From positions 3,262,617 through 3,326,616 of the forward strand of contig CAUJGJ010000434.1 in the NCBI GenBank assembly GCA_963170055.1: DNA of 64,000 bases. The letters are read 5' to 3'. Both the position numbers and the translations under genes were made by a program. Shown here in pieces: positions 1-12,292 of the stretch. Each line of letters begins with the position of its first letter. The first letter of the stretch is position 1. The notes beneath the pieces are model-generated. The model worked only from the letters and a program-made list of their open reading frames with translations. It searched no databases and was not told the origin of the DNA. This stretch comes from Halisarca cf. caerulea (lineage: Eukaryota; Porifera; Demospongiae; Chondrillida; Halisarcidae).

Positions 1-345
1 CAGGGGGAGTGAATTGAGCAGGGAGGAGGGGGGACAAGGGGTGAGGGGAGATGATTGAGCAGGGAGGAGGGGGGACAAGGGGTGAGGGGAGATGATTGAG
101 CAGGGAGGAGGGGGGGGACAAGGGGTGAGGGGAGATGATTGAGCAGGGCGGTTGGGAGGACAAGGGGGCGAGGGGAGATGATTGAGCAGGGAGGAGGGGG
201 GACAAGGGGTGAGGGGAGATGATTGAGCTGGGAGGAGGGGGGGACAAGGGGTGAGGGGAGATGATTGAGTAGGGAGGAGGGGGACAAGGGGTGAGGGGAG
301 ATGATTGAGCAGGGCGGTTGAGATGACAAGGGGTGAGGGGGTGGG
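1..345. repeat. G-rich minisatellite, period about 41-43 bp
   Basis: About eight imperfect copies of a purine-rich unit built around GATTGAGCAGGGAGGAGG followed by GACAAGGGGTGAGGGGAGAT. The spacing between successive GATTGAG words is 41 to 43 bases. Each unit carries several runs of four or more G on the plus strand, so G-quadruplex formation is plausible. The array is cut by the window start. No coding content is seen. Confidence 0.9.
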
Positions 346-1669
346 GAGATGTGGAGTCACAGACCAGCTGAAACCCACTATTCCCACAAAGCGCATTATA
401 ACCGTTCAAATAAATTCTCAAGATATTAACTGAATTAGCAGTCAAATTCACCTATTTTTAGTTGTTTATTTCTGAAACAGTGGGTTTGGGCTGGTTTCTA
501 TCTTCTTAGACGTCATCAGTGCAACATACCACATCACTCACCCACAGTACAGCAGAACTCTGTTGAAGGATTTCTTTGAAAGTAGTTCTGTGATCCTATT
601 TCCTGAATGTGTTCAATATTAATTTTTCAAAACAATATTAAAATAATTACAAACCTAAATATCACCTTTTCTCATCAAAACAACAGAGCATTTATATACT
701 ATTACATACATAGTCAAACTACTACACTCTAAAGTTATCAAGTTAATTGCTACAAAATTAATACGTACTACAACAATTACTTTCGTGCTTTGGTAAAGTT
801 GTAATTCAACTGAAGTTCGGCTGTACTGCATTGAGCATTGCATGGCCCAAGGTCACCTACTCGAGGCGTCTGTGCGCGCTGTGTGCATACTAGGGCAGCA
901 TGCAACCTTCTCCTCTCCCTCACACAACACACATGCACCTGATTAGCTATAACACTGTATGCACCTTGTACTGTACTGTAGCTAATTCGTGGATGAATAT
1001 ATATATATATAATATATTATATGCGTATGTACTGTGTGTGTGTGTGTGTGTGTGTGTTGCGCTACCTCGTAATAAGAAGATAGAAACAGCATATCCTCGG
1101 CCTACATTATGCCCCACCTACACTACACAACACACCCAACGAGGATATGTCTGTGTGCGGCATGATGCATTACAAAACACAGCCGGCTTCCGCCCAACTG
1201 AAAAAAATTGCAAAAAACAAAAATGCATGAAAATAGGCACATTGGCCCAACACTTGTGTAGCGCTTTTCCCGTCTTTCGACAACGACAAGTTTACAAAAA
1301 TCAACAACTCCAAAAATTAAGAAAAAATATAAAACCTGTGCAAAAAACACTAGCACAGGACGGACGAAGGTAGGGGGAACCTGTTTACGTCTGGAGAGAA
1401 CGGGTTAGGGACGTACCTTGGTTCTGGCGCAATCCAACGCTGCTTTTGAGACAAAGATCCCCATTGAAGGGGATCGTTGTCTTGATCTATTGAGAACTTT
1501 AAACGTACCTTCTGATCCAAATCGCAACGAAAAAGAAATGGGGGAACTATACGTACCTACCTGGGGCTAGCTTGTAGCCCTCTCCCAGCTGAAATGAAGA
1601 AGTTTACAAGAAATCAAAATAAAAGCTAAAATGAAAAGTTAAAACAAGTTCCTAGGGCTTTCGGCGTCT
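346..1669. other. No supported gene; short TG and TA runs
   Basis: AT-rich sequence with a small (TA)n near 995-1015 and a (TG)n at about 1034-1057. Short open frames exist on both strands but have no recognisable motif, no splice context and cross the simple repeats. I see no gene here. Confidence 0.5.
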
Positions 1670-1739
1670 TTGTCAACATGCCCTCACCTTGCTCCCTGCT
1701 GGCGATGTGTCCTCATCAGAACCCATCATCACAAGCATC

Positions 1740-2330
1740 AACGGACCAGTAAAAAGCACCATCTGGTCATTATCCGTCATCATCTCGGACCAGTAAAAAG
1801 CACCATCTGGTCATCATCTGTTGTCATCTCAGACCAGCAAAAAGCACCATCTGGTCATCATCTGTCGTCATCTAGGACCAGTAAAAAGCACCATCTGGTC
1901 ATCATCTGTCGTCATCTCGGACCAGTAAAAAGCACCATCTGGTCATTATCTGTCATCATCTCGGACCAGTAAAAAGCACCATCTGGTCATTATCTGTCGT
2001 CATCTCGGACCAGTAAAAAGCACCATCTGGTCATCATCTGTTGTCATCTCGGACTAGTAAAAAGCACCATCTGATCATCATCTGTTGTCATCTCGGACCA
2101 GTAAAAAGTACCATCTGGCCATCATCTGTTGTCATCTCGGACCAGTAAAAAGCACCATCAGGTCATCATCTGTTGTCATCTCGGACCAGAAAAAAGAACC
2201 ATCTGGTCATCATCTGTTGTCATCTTGGACCAATAAAAAGAACCATCTGGTCATCATCTGCCATCATCTCGGACCAGTAAAAAGCACCATCTGGCCATCA
2301 TCTGTTGTAGTCTTAGACGAATAAAAAATA
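1740..2330. repeat. 44-bp minisatellite, unit 1
   Basis: About 13 copies of a 44-bp unit containing CGGACCAGTAAAAAGCACC followed by ATCTGGTCATCATCTGT. Successive ACCAGT words lie 44 bases apart (1745 and 1789). The 100-aa and 79-aa open frames over it are repeat artefacts. Confidence 0.9.
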
Positions 2331-3567
2331 CCATTTGGCCATCTTCGCACACAGAATTTTAGCTGAAATTTGTCAGTGGACCAGTAAAAAGTGTAATCTG
2401 GCCATCATCAAGCATCATCTCAGATCATAATAAGTACCACCTGATTATCGTCTACTGTCATCTAAGACTGGATTTTAGATTAAAGTTGGCAGCAAATCAG
2501 TAAAAAGGTGTCACGCGGATATCATCTCGGACAGGACTTTTGATGACAGTTGGCATAGTTGTCAGCATCATGCAGTAAATGTATCATTTCACCATCAACA
2601 TTAGATCTTCATGAGTTATGAGCAGACCAACCGGTACCAGTCGGAGGCTGCAATGGTGCCATCAATACATAGACACATTGCCTTCTACAGGAATGAGACA
2701 AATAACAGAAGGCAACATAACATACACACACTGCTACGGGTGTGTACGTGTGTGAACACACAAACAATACAGAACTTGCATGGACGACCGTACGAATCAC
2801 ACACAAAATTCTGAGCAGTCTGTTTGCAAATGTGTGAATTATATATGCATGGCATGTCAGCATCTCTTTGAAATGCACACCGTATACATCATGGGAGCAG
2901 AGGAATTGAAGGTTTATGTGCACGTGGTTGTACACCCGTACATTGCACAATATAAATAGGACGATACAACCTGCTATATCGCAGAGTGATATACACACAC
3001 ACACATACACACACACACACACACACACAGCTTACAGAATTTACTTGAAAATAAGTGGCACTTCCTCTCCAATATAAAAAGATTCCTGAAGTCCCAAATG
3101 AATCCTCTATAAGCATACCAAAACTATAATCAATAATGATACAAAGAAATAATTATTCATAGCCTATTACATATGGGACAAGGACAAAATGGTTGCATTG
3201 CATCGTTTGAGAGGTGCATGTGCACTGATCCAGTGTTGCCATGGAATTCCAGCGGAGAGGCAGTGTATCTGTATAGCGTATATTTTTCATTATATAGTCT
3301 GCATATTTCTCTCTGGTCAGTCTTTGTGGAGTCACCCTACCCCCCCCCCCCCCACCCCGCCATTCCGGACACTTAGGACCAGAAGGAACTCTCCCGATTG
3401 CACCGGTTGTCTTCATTTCAGGGGTCCAAGATGTACTATGGAGCATAGTGAATCATTCCAGTGCCGAGTGTCCTTATTTAGAGGTGTGGGCGATTCATGG
3501 GTGTTGATCAGAGGGGAGCTCCACTGTAAACACTACTATCCTATAAATGCTAGCAATGAACTGAATT

Positions 3568-3723
3568 TTGCAAGATGGGCTTTTTGTGGATTTTGCAAGA
3601 TGGGCTTTTTGTGGATTTTGCAAGATGGGCCTTTTGTGGATTTTGCAAGATGGGCCTTTTGTGGATTTTGCAAGATGGGCCTTTTGTGGATTTTGCAAGA
3701 TGGGCCTTTTGTGGATTTTGTGG
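3568..3723. repeat. 25-bp minisatellite, unit 1 only
   Basis: Six copies of a 25-bp unit, core GCAAGATGGGCCTTTTGTGG. The equivalent places in units 2 and 3 (about 12868 and 21989) hold a single copy, so the array is a local expansion in unit 1. The predicted peptides over it on both strands are repeat shadows. Confidence 0.85.
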
Positions 3724-4054
3724 ATTGGAAGCCATGCTCAAAAGTGATTAAGCCTGTGAAAATTTAGGCCAAGCTCTTATGCAATGTGAAAACATAGGCC
3801 AATCTCTTGTGCAATGACCAAAATGGCCGCCAAAAGAACAAGGGTCATTGAGAAGCGCCGTGGCAACTTAAGCTTACAGCTCTTTTTTTCTAATGGCTTT
3901 CATCTGTAAACAGATTAAGTTTATATCAAAATTAAAGGCTGAACAAAGGTAGGATCAAATATGGATCCATGAAAAATAGAAACCCTAAAAATCATGAAAA
4001 TTGGCACTATTACCCGTCTGCAATTTTCATTGAGCAAAAGTTTAAGCATATCTA

Positions 4055-4862
4055 ACACACCTTCGTGTCTGGTCTTTAGTGTGCCATGCGTTCTTCTGTT
4101 CTAACTCTGGTGACTTGTACACTGATGGGAACTGTTGTTCGAGACTTATCTACAGAAAGAATGTGGCAAATCTCTATCTCACAAGAAAACATACAAACTT
4201 CTCTATTTTGCAAGTATAACGTGTGGCACTTCAACAGCTGTTTTTGTGTCATTGCAAAGTACTCACTTCACACTGAACAGCAGCCATTTTCCTCACTCTC
4301 TCGCTCTCTAAACTGAAAACCTTGAAAATTCACATTCACTCTGTTTTTTAGAGCAAGAATTGCCTTGGCTGACGCAAGGCACGAAACAACATCTCCTCTG
4401 AACAAATGGATCAACAGCATTTTATAATTATAAGCAGGATGACAACACTTAATTCAGCAGGACAAATTCACATCACAAATTAGAAAATTTATTCTTTGTT
4501 TGTACAATATGAGTGATCATTTACCTGAGAATCGGTGTCAGCCATCTTTAGAGAGTTTTTTCGTCTGACCAACAACATGGGGCGATATCGCATGGGTGTA
4601 TGAACCCGACTAACATATTTCTGTTCCTATGAATACAAGCATGGTAAGCAGTGCTTAGTTTCAACATATTTCTGTATAAAGGAATACAAGTTCAACTCAC
4701 CCATCAGTTGCTAGAACCTGCTGTGTCCAGGCACCAGACTTCTTCTCTTGGTCTTTGTGTTCAACGTCCAACTGGACTGGTCAAAGAGGAGAAGGTTTAA
4801 CATTGTACAGTGCAGTGCATAACTCACAGCATCTTTAGCACTTCTTCTTCGACACAGGAAAA
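4055..4862 (-). repeat. Exon cassette copy 1
   Basis: About 0.8 kb, found at least 11 times in this window. Conserved islands are separated by diverged sequence and have splice-like borders on the minus strand. In minus order: an EEEVLKML island near 4835; an exon at 4701-4776 reading QLDVEHKDQEKKSGAW with a GTGAGT donor; a 21-nt microexon at 4525-4545 with a GTAAAT donor; and a GDVVSCLASAKAILAL island near 4400-4350. The product is not recognised. Confidence 0.6.
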
Positions 4863-5094
4863 CGAGTTCAGGAAATTGTCTGGAAAGAGTATTATGCTTA
4901 AAAATAGCACAAACAGCAAATGTGGATACCATTAAATCAATAAAACACACCTCATCAGTGCTGATAACAAAATTAATGGAGAACTCCCAACTCATCTCAT
5001 GCACTGGGGAACAGACAGAAACAGCATAAAGACGAGCCTAATTGAAATTATGAATAACCCAAGCCAACCCAGCCAGGTAGTCTTGTGAGATCAC

Positions 5095-6140
5095 GGGGCC
5101 CCATGTACCCTGTTGGAAAACAAGGGGCCCTGTGTACCCCGTTGGAAAATCAGAGGGCCCTGTGTACCCCGTTGGAAAATCAGGGGGCCCTGTGTACCCC
5201 GTTGGAAGGAAAATCAGGGGGCCCTGTGTACCCCTGTTGGAAAACCAGGGGGGCCTGTGTACCCCGTTGGAAAATCAGGGGGCCCTGTGTACCCCGTTGG
5301 AAAATCAGGGGGCCCTGTGTACCCCTGTGGAAAATCAGGGAGCCCTGTGTACCCCGTTGGAAAATCAGGGGGCCTGTGTACCCTGTTGGAAAATCAGGGG
5401 GCCCGTGTACCCCATTGGAAGGAAAATCAGGGGGCCCTGCGCACCCCATTGGAAAATCAGGGGGCCCTGTGTACCCCGTTGGAAGGAAAATCAGGGGGCC
5501 CTGTGTACCCCCGTTGGAAAACCAGGGGGGCCTGTGTACCCCGTTGGAAAACAAAGGGGCCCTGTGTACCCCGTTGGAAAATCAGGGGGCCTGTGTACCC
5601 TGTTGGAAAATCAGGGGGCCCGTGTACCCCATTGGAAGGAAAATCAGGGGGCCCTGTGCACCCCATTGGAAAATCAGGGGGCCCTGTGTACCCCGTTGGA
5701 AGGAAAATCAGGGGGCCCTGTGTACCCCCGTTGGAAAACCAGGGGGGCCTGTGTACCCCGTTGGAAAACAAAGGGGCCCTGTGTACCCCGTTGGAAAATC
5801 AGGAGGTCCTGTGTACCCTGTTGGAAAATCAGGGGGCCCTGTGTACCCCGTTGGAAAATCAGGGGGCCCTGTGTACCCTGTTGGAAAATCAGGGGGCCCT
5901 GTGTACCCCATTGGAAAATCAGGGGGCCCGTGTACCCTGTTGGAAGGAAAATCAGGGGGCACTGTGTACCCCCGTTGGAAAATCAGGGGGCCTGTGTACC
6001 CCCGTTGGATAATCAGGGGGCCCTGTGTACCCCATTGAAAGGAAAATCAGGGGGCCCTGTGTACTCCGCTGGAAAATCAGGGGGTCCTATGTACCCCATT
6101 GGAAAATCAGGGGGCCCGTGTACCCCGATGGAAAACCAGG
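5095..6140. repeat. 30-bp GGGCCC-rich minisatellite, unit 1 (with higher-order repeat)
   Basis: Roughly 34 copies of a 30-bp unit with cores CAGGGGGCCCTGTGTACCCC and GTTGGAAAAT. The period is a multiple of three, so long open frames appear on both strands in several frames. That is why peptides of 300 aa or more with repeated GPCVPRWKIR-type words seem to exist. A variant (GTTGGAAAACCAGGGGGGCC) recurs at about 5235, 5513 and 5730, showing a higher-order period of about 217 bp between the last two. I do not call a protein here. Confidence 0.9.
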
Positions 6141-7852
6141 TGACGGTATGTTGCTCCACACACACTTGAGGCTACATAAGGTTGCATCAGAACAATGAGC
6201 CCAAATCCGACCATTTTACGGGTGGCAGCAAAAAGTGACATCTCCCCCCCCCCCCTCAAACAATGAAACAACTTGTCTACCTTTGAGTGCAATATATTTG
6301 TCAATATCTTATTATAGCTTATTATAGTACCTCATGTCGTTTTAGCCATTTATATTATTTTATATATCAAACATGCATATAGCCTTCATGTTTAACACAC
6401 ATATTAGAGGCTAGTGGATATGCATTTTTTGCAGAAGGTCATGTATTGGAAGGTGAAGATGAAATTCAAATTTGAACTGCAGAACATTGAGGGAGGTCCA
6501 AAGAGACTAACTTTGCCCAGTAATTGATTATCTTAAATCAAATTAAAATATTACAGATCTAGATGGCAGCCGGGAAAAGATGTCCGCCTCAATGCCACAT
6601 GCACAAGTAGGAATTTAAATACTCTGATGTCAAGACCATAATACTGTTGTCGTTCCTCCACCCTTAATCCACCAAAAGACATTCGAGTGCTGTTCCATGC
6701 AGTGGAGTGGAGTTGCCGATGCCATTTTAACGTATCGAATGCACTAGGGAAATGATTTTTTATGCTAAGTACAATCGATGTTTATTGGGTACCACTTTCG
6801 GCGGAAAAATGTTTCATCGCTGGTTGGGTAGTACTAAGCCCAACCCGTTGGCACACACTCCACACACACAATAACAGAAATCGAATGTCACGGGTGGAAG
6901 ACGAGTGGAGGAGTCTCCCTATTTCCTATCCTCAAGAACCAGATCCACAATTGTGTAAGCCTATGGCGGACATCTTCTCCAAACGTTGCCAGTTGAAACT
7001 GGTCATCTTGGGGGCAGCTTCCAAAGTTTACTTTACACATATCAGATTTACCATAATTAAACCCAAAATTCCAAGCAGTTCAAAAGTGAATTTCTTCTTC
7101 TAACCTTCAAAACTATCATTGCATGAATTGGGAAAGGTACAAGACACTATACTAGGTGTATACAGCAAGCACAAGCCAAGATCTTCACATCTACAGGGAA
7201 ACGTCTTCAATTTGACCATCTCTGAACAAGGAAAAGTTGGCCAGATGAGAAAGATGGCCACAATAGACAGATCCATTCCAAGATGTGGTGGTAACTGGAC
7301 AGAATGTCCAGATGGGCATTGTTGACAATGACTTATAGAGGCTTGAATTAGAGACGTTTCTCTGTTCTGGGATGGGTATCACTAGCTGAGACAAAGGAGA
7401 ACTCGGGGAACTAATACCCCTATCCAAACATAATCAGGAAGGCTATCACAGGAATATTCTTACACAAGGGGCGAGGGCCACCATATTGAGCAGGCAGGTA
7501 CTTAGTGTACAGTAAAACCTCCACAATGCAGCACACCGTAGGGAGTAAATTTGTCACAAAACTACAGACTCTATAAGCTTCTTATTTGTTGCTGACTAGG
7601 AGTGTGGCTCTCAATACAATCTGACACGGTGATTGTCCCAGAAAAAGGTGACAATCTTAGAATAAATGTTGGAATATCACAGTATCAGATCACAAAGGTT
7701 CTACTGTACAGCTAAAATCACACATGATAGTTCAAAACTTCCGGTCACACAGTTGTAACAAAGAGAACTGTGTACACACTCTTTACATAGAGTGGCAACT
7801 GCAGATAGGTCCCCCAGGTTGGGGCAACACCTTACACAGCAACGCTCTAACG

Positions 7853-8104
7853 CAGTGGAACCTCCAACAGTGGACTCTTGAAAACAAGGACAGTAAGTGA
7901 ACATCCCGTAGAATGAACGGGGCTTTTGGTACTCAAATATTCCCTTCCTTACGGTAAATACTCAATCAAATTCTGCCTGTCCTCCAAAACGAGGGCAAAA
8001 TCCTCCAAAAAGAGGGCAAATCCTCAACAAAATCAATGACACACCAACTGAATCAACCTTGTTTAGAATGTCCTCAAAATTGTCCTTTATTCTGAGGTTC
8101 AACT
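7853..8104. mobile_element. MITE-like element, CAGTGGAACCTCC termini (unit 1)
   Basis: Begins CAGTGGAACCTCC and ends GAGGTTCAACTG, an imperfect terminal inverted repeat about 250 bp apart. It belongs to the same terminal family as the TA-flanked MITEs at 46-60 kb. The copies in units 2 and 3 sit at about 16635-16886 and 25753-25987, so the insertion predates the duplication. Confidence 0.55.
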
Positions 8105-8473
8105 GCATTAGCATCACTCGCGTTCACACATTGACAATACACCTTAGCCAGTGAGTGAAATAACTGCATATTCTTTGTGGGTAATTTTTCAGCAGAACTA
8201 ACATCATTTCAGACAACTATAACGGTTTTTTACAAACATTACAACTCTGGTACACTTATACATGTCCATTTGTCTACCATGAATAGAATATATGGCAGGA
8301 TTTTCTCACTAATTTCTCACCAAATTTAGGTAAAGATGCTTGAATAAACATTTGAAAAAAAGGATTGTGATTAACAAGTGAAACTCTTTCTGCAAATGTC
8401 CCCAACATGTAGAAAGCGCAAGTAATTTCTCTCACTGGCTTTGAAAGTGGAACACACAAATGTTGCACAGTTG

Positions 8474-8613
8474 TCACTTAGCTTCGGTCCACAGGTCTTG
8501 AGGCATTCCATTCACAGTGGGCATCTCTATTCACTCATGCAAGCAGGTGTGTTCGGTATACAAAATCATCAAACGGAAATGAAACTTCTTCATTTGCTCG
8601 TTCGTACTATCCT
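8474..8613 (-). pseudogene. Terminal exon of duplicated gene, unit 1 (interrupted)
   Basis: Minus-strand block preceded by a good acceptor (CCCTTTCTCAG). It reads DSTNEQMKKFHFRLMILYTE, then an in-frame TGA, then MPTVNGMPQDLWTEAK and a stop. It aligns in frame with the uninterrupted exon at 35539-35665 (MKKK..., ILTEHAFLH, PWTEAK-stop). The in-frame TGA suggests that this copy is broken or ends early. Confidence 0.5.
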
Positions 8614-9810
8614 CTGAGAAAGGGAGAATGGAAGTACAGCTGGTTAACATTAAAGAGTGACGTTAACCTATTCTGATAATTAGTACATAATACAGTCACT
8701 GTGTATAATGCATAAAGATTATACTATGTGGACTATATCTCCTCAGAAAATATAATTAACAGTTTCAGTATGTGTGTGTGTGCATGTGCGTGTGTGCGCA
8801 TGTGTGTGTGTATGTGTGTGTGTGTGTGTCAACTGTACACGCCCTAAAACATTACAAAAAATTGTGGTTGGGAAATAATTTCCAATGTTCCAAGAATGGT
8901 CGCTCAATACAGGTAATTTTGTGTTATTTTCAACCAATTGCTCTGGTCATGGTCGCGTTTTACAGGTGGCGCATGTGGGACATGTCCAGATTTGTTATGA
9001 TAACGCTCCTGAGTTTGCATAGTGATAAAACATTATTTTTCGGCGCCTACAAGTTATTAGTCACGCATTTATCTCGTGATTTAGACTGATATTCGGGCGT
9101 ATACGAATACCAAATCCGCGTTTAGTGACGTTTTGTGTCGTCACGGTTGCTCTGTCACATGCTCGCTTGTGACTAAACTGAATGTTCTTCGGAATTTTAG
9201 TTTTTGGCTGGGTGATGCACGAGGGAACAAGCTAGAGGCAGTTTCTTGGTGCCAACTTTGAGCCATCTGGAGTATACAACTTTTCCATGTGGCAGCAAGA
9301 GAGCTTTTGTTCCTGTCCTAAGTTATAGGCGCTTGAAGTTTGTCTTTTGAGGGCCAATATAACAGATGTCGGCTTTGGAGAGGAATTGTCTTTACTGCCG
9401 CATGGAAAAGTTAGTAAATGTTTTGCTATAGCGATTTATGTGCAAAAGTAGTCTTGAAAGCGTTCCTCCATCTATCACCCGAAGCGTTTCGCTTTGTAGT
9501 AGGGGTTAGTAAAACTTTAGTAGCTTCTGCGCGCTTGAAGCAGGTCTTTCAAAAGGGTAATCGTCGAAACGCTTATGTGTCTGCCTACATGTTAAGCCTA
9601 CGTTTGACGCTCTGAAGCTTCTGCAAGTTGAGAACAGAAGCTGTAAAAAAGACCGAAATTTTCACACCTTCGAATTAGCGCGGACATGTCCCACATGCGG
9701 GTTGTTCTTCAAAGGTAAAAATGTATTACTGAACGTCGGTGCCTAAAAATGTGGCCTTTGAAAAGAGGTGGTAGCTAGCTCATGGCAGTGGTCTCTCAAA
9801 ACAGGTACCA

Positions 9811-9864
<54 letters not shown>
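9811..9864. repeat. (TA)n microsatellite, unit 1
   Basis: Uninterrupted TA run. The copy in unit 2 (18604-18648) is shorter, so this tract has changed length since the recent duplication. Confidence 0.95.
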
Positions 9865-9867
<3 letters not shown>

Positions 9868-10002
9868 TATAAAATATATTATATATATTTATATGTATAT
9901 ACTATATCCCTAATGCCCATGTTCTATGGAAAGGAGGCATGGGTTGTGTTTAAGTTGTGTTTCCGATTCACCCAACATAACATATTATACACACAATAAA
10001 TA

Positions 10003-10804
10003 TAACACACCTTCGTCTCTGGTCTTTAGCTGGCATAGATACCCCCTCTCAAGCAATGTCTGGCGACTTCTACTGATGGGAACTCCAGTACAAAGGAATG
10101 TTTAACTGCAGAAAGGGAAATTCTCCTGTTTTACTAGAAATGGAGCTAAGTCTAAATTCAAATGAAATATTGAGTATTTCTGTAACTATAATTTATGTCA
10201 TCAGTGACCCACTCACTTCACACTAAACAGCAGCCATTTTCGTTCCTCTCTCGCTCTCTGAACTAATAACTTCAACATTTCCACTTAATTCACTGAGGTA
10301 ACTGCTTGCAGAGCGAGAATTGCCTTGGCTGACACAGGCCCAGACATCACAGCTCCTCTAAACAAGCGGACAGACAGCATTTTCACATAGCGGAATGAAA
10401 CAGCACGTACACCGTCAACACACAAGTCACTTTAAAAGTTGAAAAAATTCAGTGTATCAAAGGGCAACACAACATTGATCATTCATTTACCTTTCAAACA
10501 ATGTCAGCCAGCTTTAGAGGTTTGGTTCATCCAACAACACACAGTGAAACGAGATTGCAGTATTGTTAAAATGTTCTTGTTCCTACAAATGTTGAAAAGA
10601 CCTTCATTTAAACATCTTCACGTCCCGAGAAGTACAAGTCCAACTCACCCATCAGTTGCTAGAACCTGCCGTGTCCAGGCACCAGACTTCTTCTCTTGGT
10701 CTTTGTGTTCAATGTCCAACTGAACTGGTCAAAGATCGGAGAAGGTAAACATTGTACAACAAAGCACACAACTCACAACATCTTTAGCACTTCTTCTTCA
10801 ACAC
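10003..10804 (-). repeat. Exon cassette copy 2
   Basis: Same island order as copy 1. The microexon is at 10491-10511 (acceptor CTAAAG, donor GTAAAT, reading WLTLFER in the phase used by its neighbours). The QLDVEH-type exon is near 10650-10725, and the SAKAILALQA island is near 10300-10360. Confidence 0.6.
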
Positions 10805-10819
10805 AGATAGGAATTGGTA

Positions 10820-11480
10820 CATCATCATCTGTCGTCATCGCGGACCAGTAAAAGCACCATCTGGTCATCATCTGTCATCATCTCGGACCAGTAAAAAGCA
10901 CCATCTGGTTATCATCTGTCGCCATCTCGGACCAGTAAAAAGCACCATCTGGTCATCATCTGTTGTCATTTCCGACCAGTAAAAAGTACCATCTGGTCAT
11001 CATCTATTGTCATCTCGGACCAGTAAAAAGCACTATCTCGCCATCATCTGTCGTCATCTCAGACCAGTAAAAAGAACCATCTAGACATCATCTGTCGTCA
11101 TCCTGGACCAGTGAAAAAATGAACCATCTGGCCATCATCTGTCGTCATCTCCGACCAGTAAAAAGCACCATATGGCCATCATCTGTTGTCATCTCGCACC
11201 AGTGAAAAGCACCATTTGGTCATCATCTGTCATCATTTCGGACCAGTAAAAAGCACCATCTGGCAATCACCTGTTGCCATCTTGGACCAGTAAAAAGCAC
11301 CATCTGGTTATCATCTGTTGTCATTTCTGACCAGTAAAAAGTACCATCTGGTCATCATCTGTCGTCATCTTGGACCAGTGAAAAAAAAAGAACCATATAG
11401 TCATCATCTGTTGTCATCTCCGACCGGGAAAAAGCACCATGTGGCCATCATCCGTTGTAATCTTGGACGAATAAAAAAAA
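10820..11480. repeat. 44-bp minisatellite, unit 2
   Basis: Same 44-bp family (GGACCAGTAAAAAGCACC core) at the start of unit 2, about 15 copies with several degenerate members near the right end. Confidence 0.9.
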
Positions 11481-12132
11481 TATCATGTGGCCATCTTCGC
11501 ACACAGAATTTTAGCTGAAATTTGTCAGCAGACCAGTAAAAATTGTAATCTGGCCATCATCTAGCATCATCTCAGATCGGTATAATAAGTACCACCTAAT
11601 TATCGTCTACCATCATCTAAGACTGGATTTTAGATTAAAGTTATCCGGATATCATCTCGGACAGGACTTTTGATGACAGTTGGCATAGTTGTCAGCATCA
11701 TGCAGTAAAAGTATCATTTCACCATCAACATTAGATCTTCATGAGTTATAAGCAGACCAACCGGTACCAGTTGGAGGCTGCAATAGTGCCATCAATATAT
11801 AGACACATTGCCTTCTACAGGAATGAGACAAATAACAGAAGGCAACATAACATACACACACTGCTACGGGTGTGTGCGTGTGTGAACACACAACCAACAC
11901 AGCACTTGCATGGACGACTGTACGAATCAAATTGGAACTACAAACAAAATTCTGAGCAGTCTGTTTGCAAATGTGTCAATTATATATATGCATGGCATGG
12001 CAGCATCCCTTTGAAATGCACACCGTATACATCATGGGAGCAGAGGAATTCAAGGTTTATGTGCAAGTGGTTGTACCACCGTACATTGTGCAATATAAAT
12101 AGGACGATACAACCTGCTATATTGCAGAGTGA

Positions 12133-12177
12133 TACACACACACACACACACACGCACGCACGCACGCACGCACGCAT

Positions 12178-12231
<54 letters not shown>

Positions 12232-12292
12232 ATATGCACGCACACACACACGCACGCACAAACACACACACACGCACATGCACACGCACACA
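12133..12292. repeat. CA/CG-type microsatellite, unit 2
   Basis: Compound (CA)n with (CGCA)n segments. The counterparts are at 2993-3028 (short, unit 1) and 21259-21412 (unit 3). Confidence 0.95.

Larger units (their letters stand above)
1670..10802. repeat. Tandem unit 1 of about 9 kb (parental-type copy P)
   Basis: First of three large direct repeats. Landmarks in order: 44-bp minisatellite (1740-2330), CA tract (2993-3028), 25-bp array (3568-3723), exon cassette (4055-4862), 30-bp minisatellite (5095-6140), conserved hairpin (about 6826), terminal exon (8474-8613), TA tract (9811-9864) and second cassette (10003-10804). The left part is clearly diverged from units 2 and 3. From about 7.0 kb onward it is nearly identical to unit 2 (offset about 8783). 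Boundaries are chosen at the 44-bp array and are conventional. Confidence 0.85.

Noticed and set aside
1670..2324. 100-aa and 79-aa frames over the 44-bp array
   Set aside because: Simple repeat translation. The frame changes every unit because 44 is not a multiple of three.
5085..6169. Proteins of 299-345 aa with repeated GPCVPRWKIR / GALCTPLENQ words
   Set aside because: They are translations of the 30-bp minisatellite. All three plus frames and the minus strand are open because the period is a multiple of three. There is no start context, splice evidence or frame preference.
6822..6851. The GGTTGGGTAGTACT block as a 5S rRNA-derived SINE
   Set aside because: The GGTTxGTACT word recalls 5S rRNA, but the flanking 5S boxes are absent and the stem differs. 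Kept only as a hairpin of unknown role.
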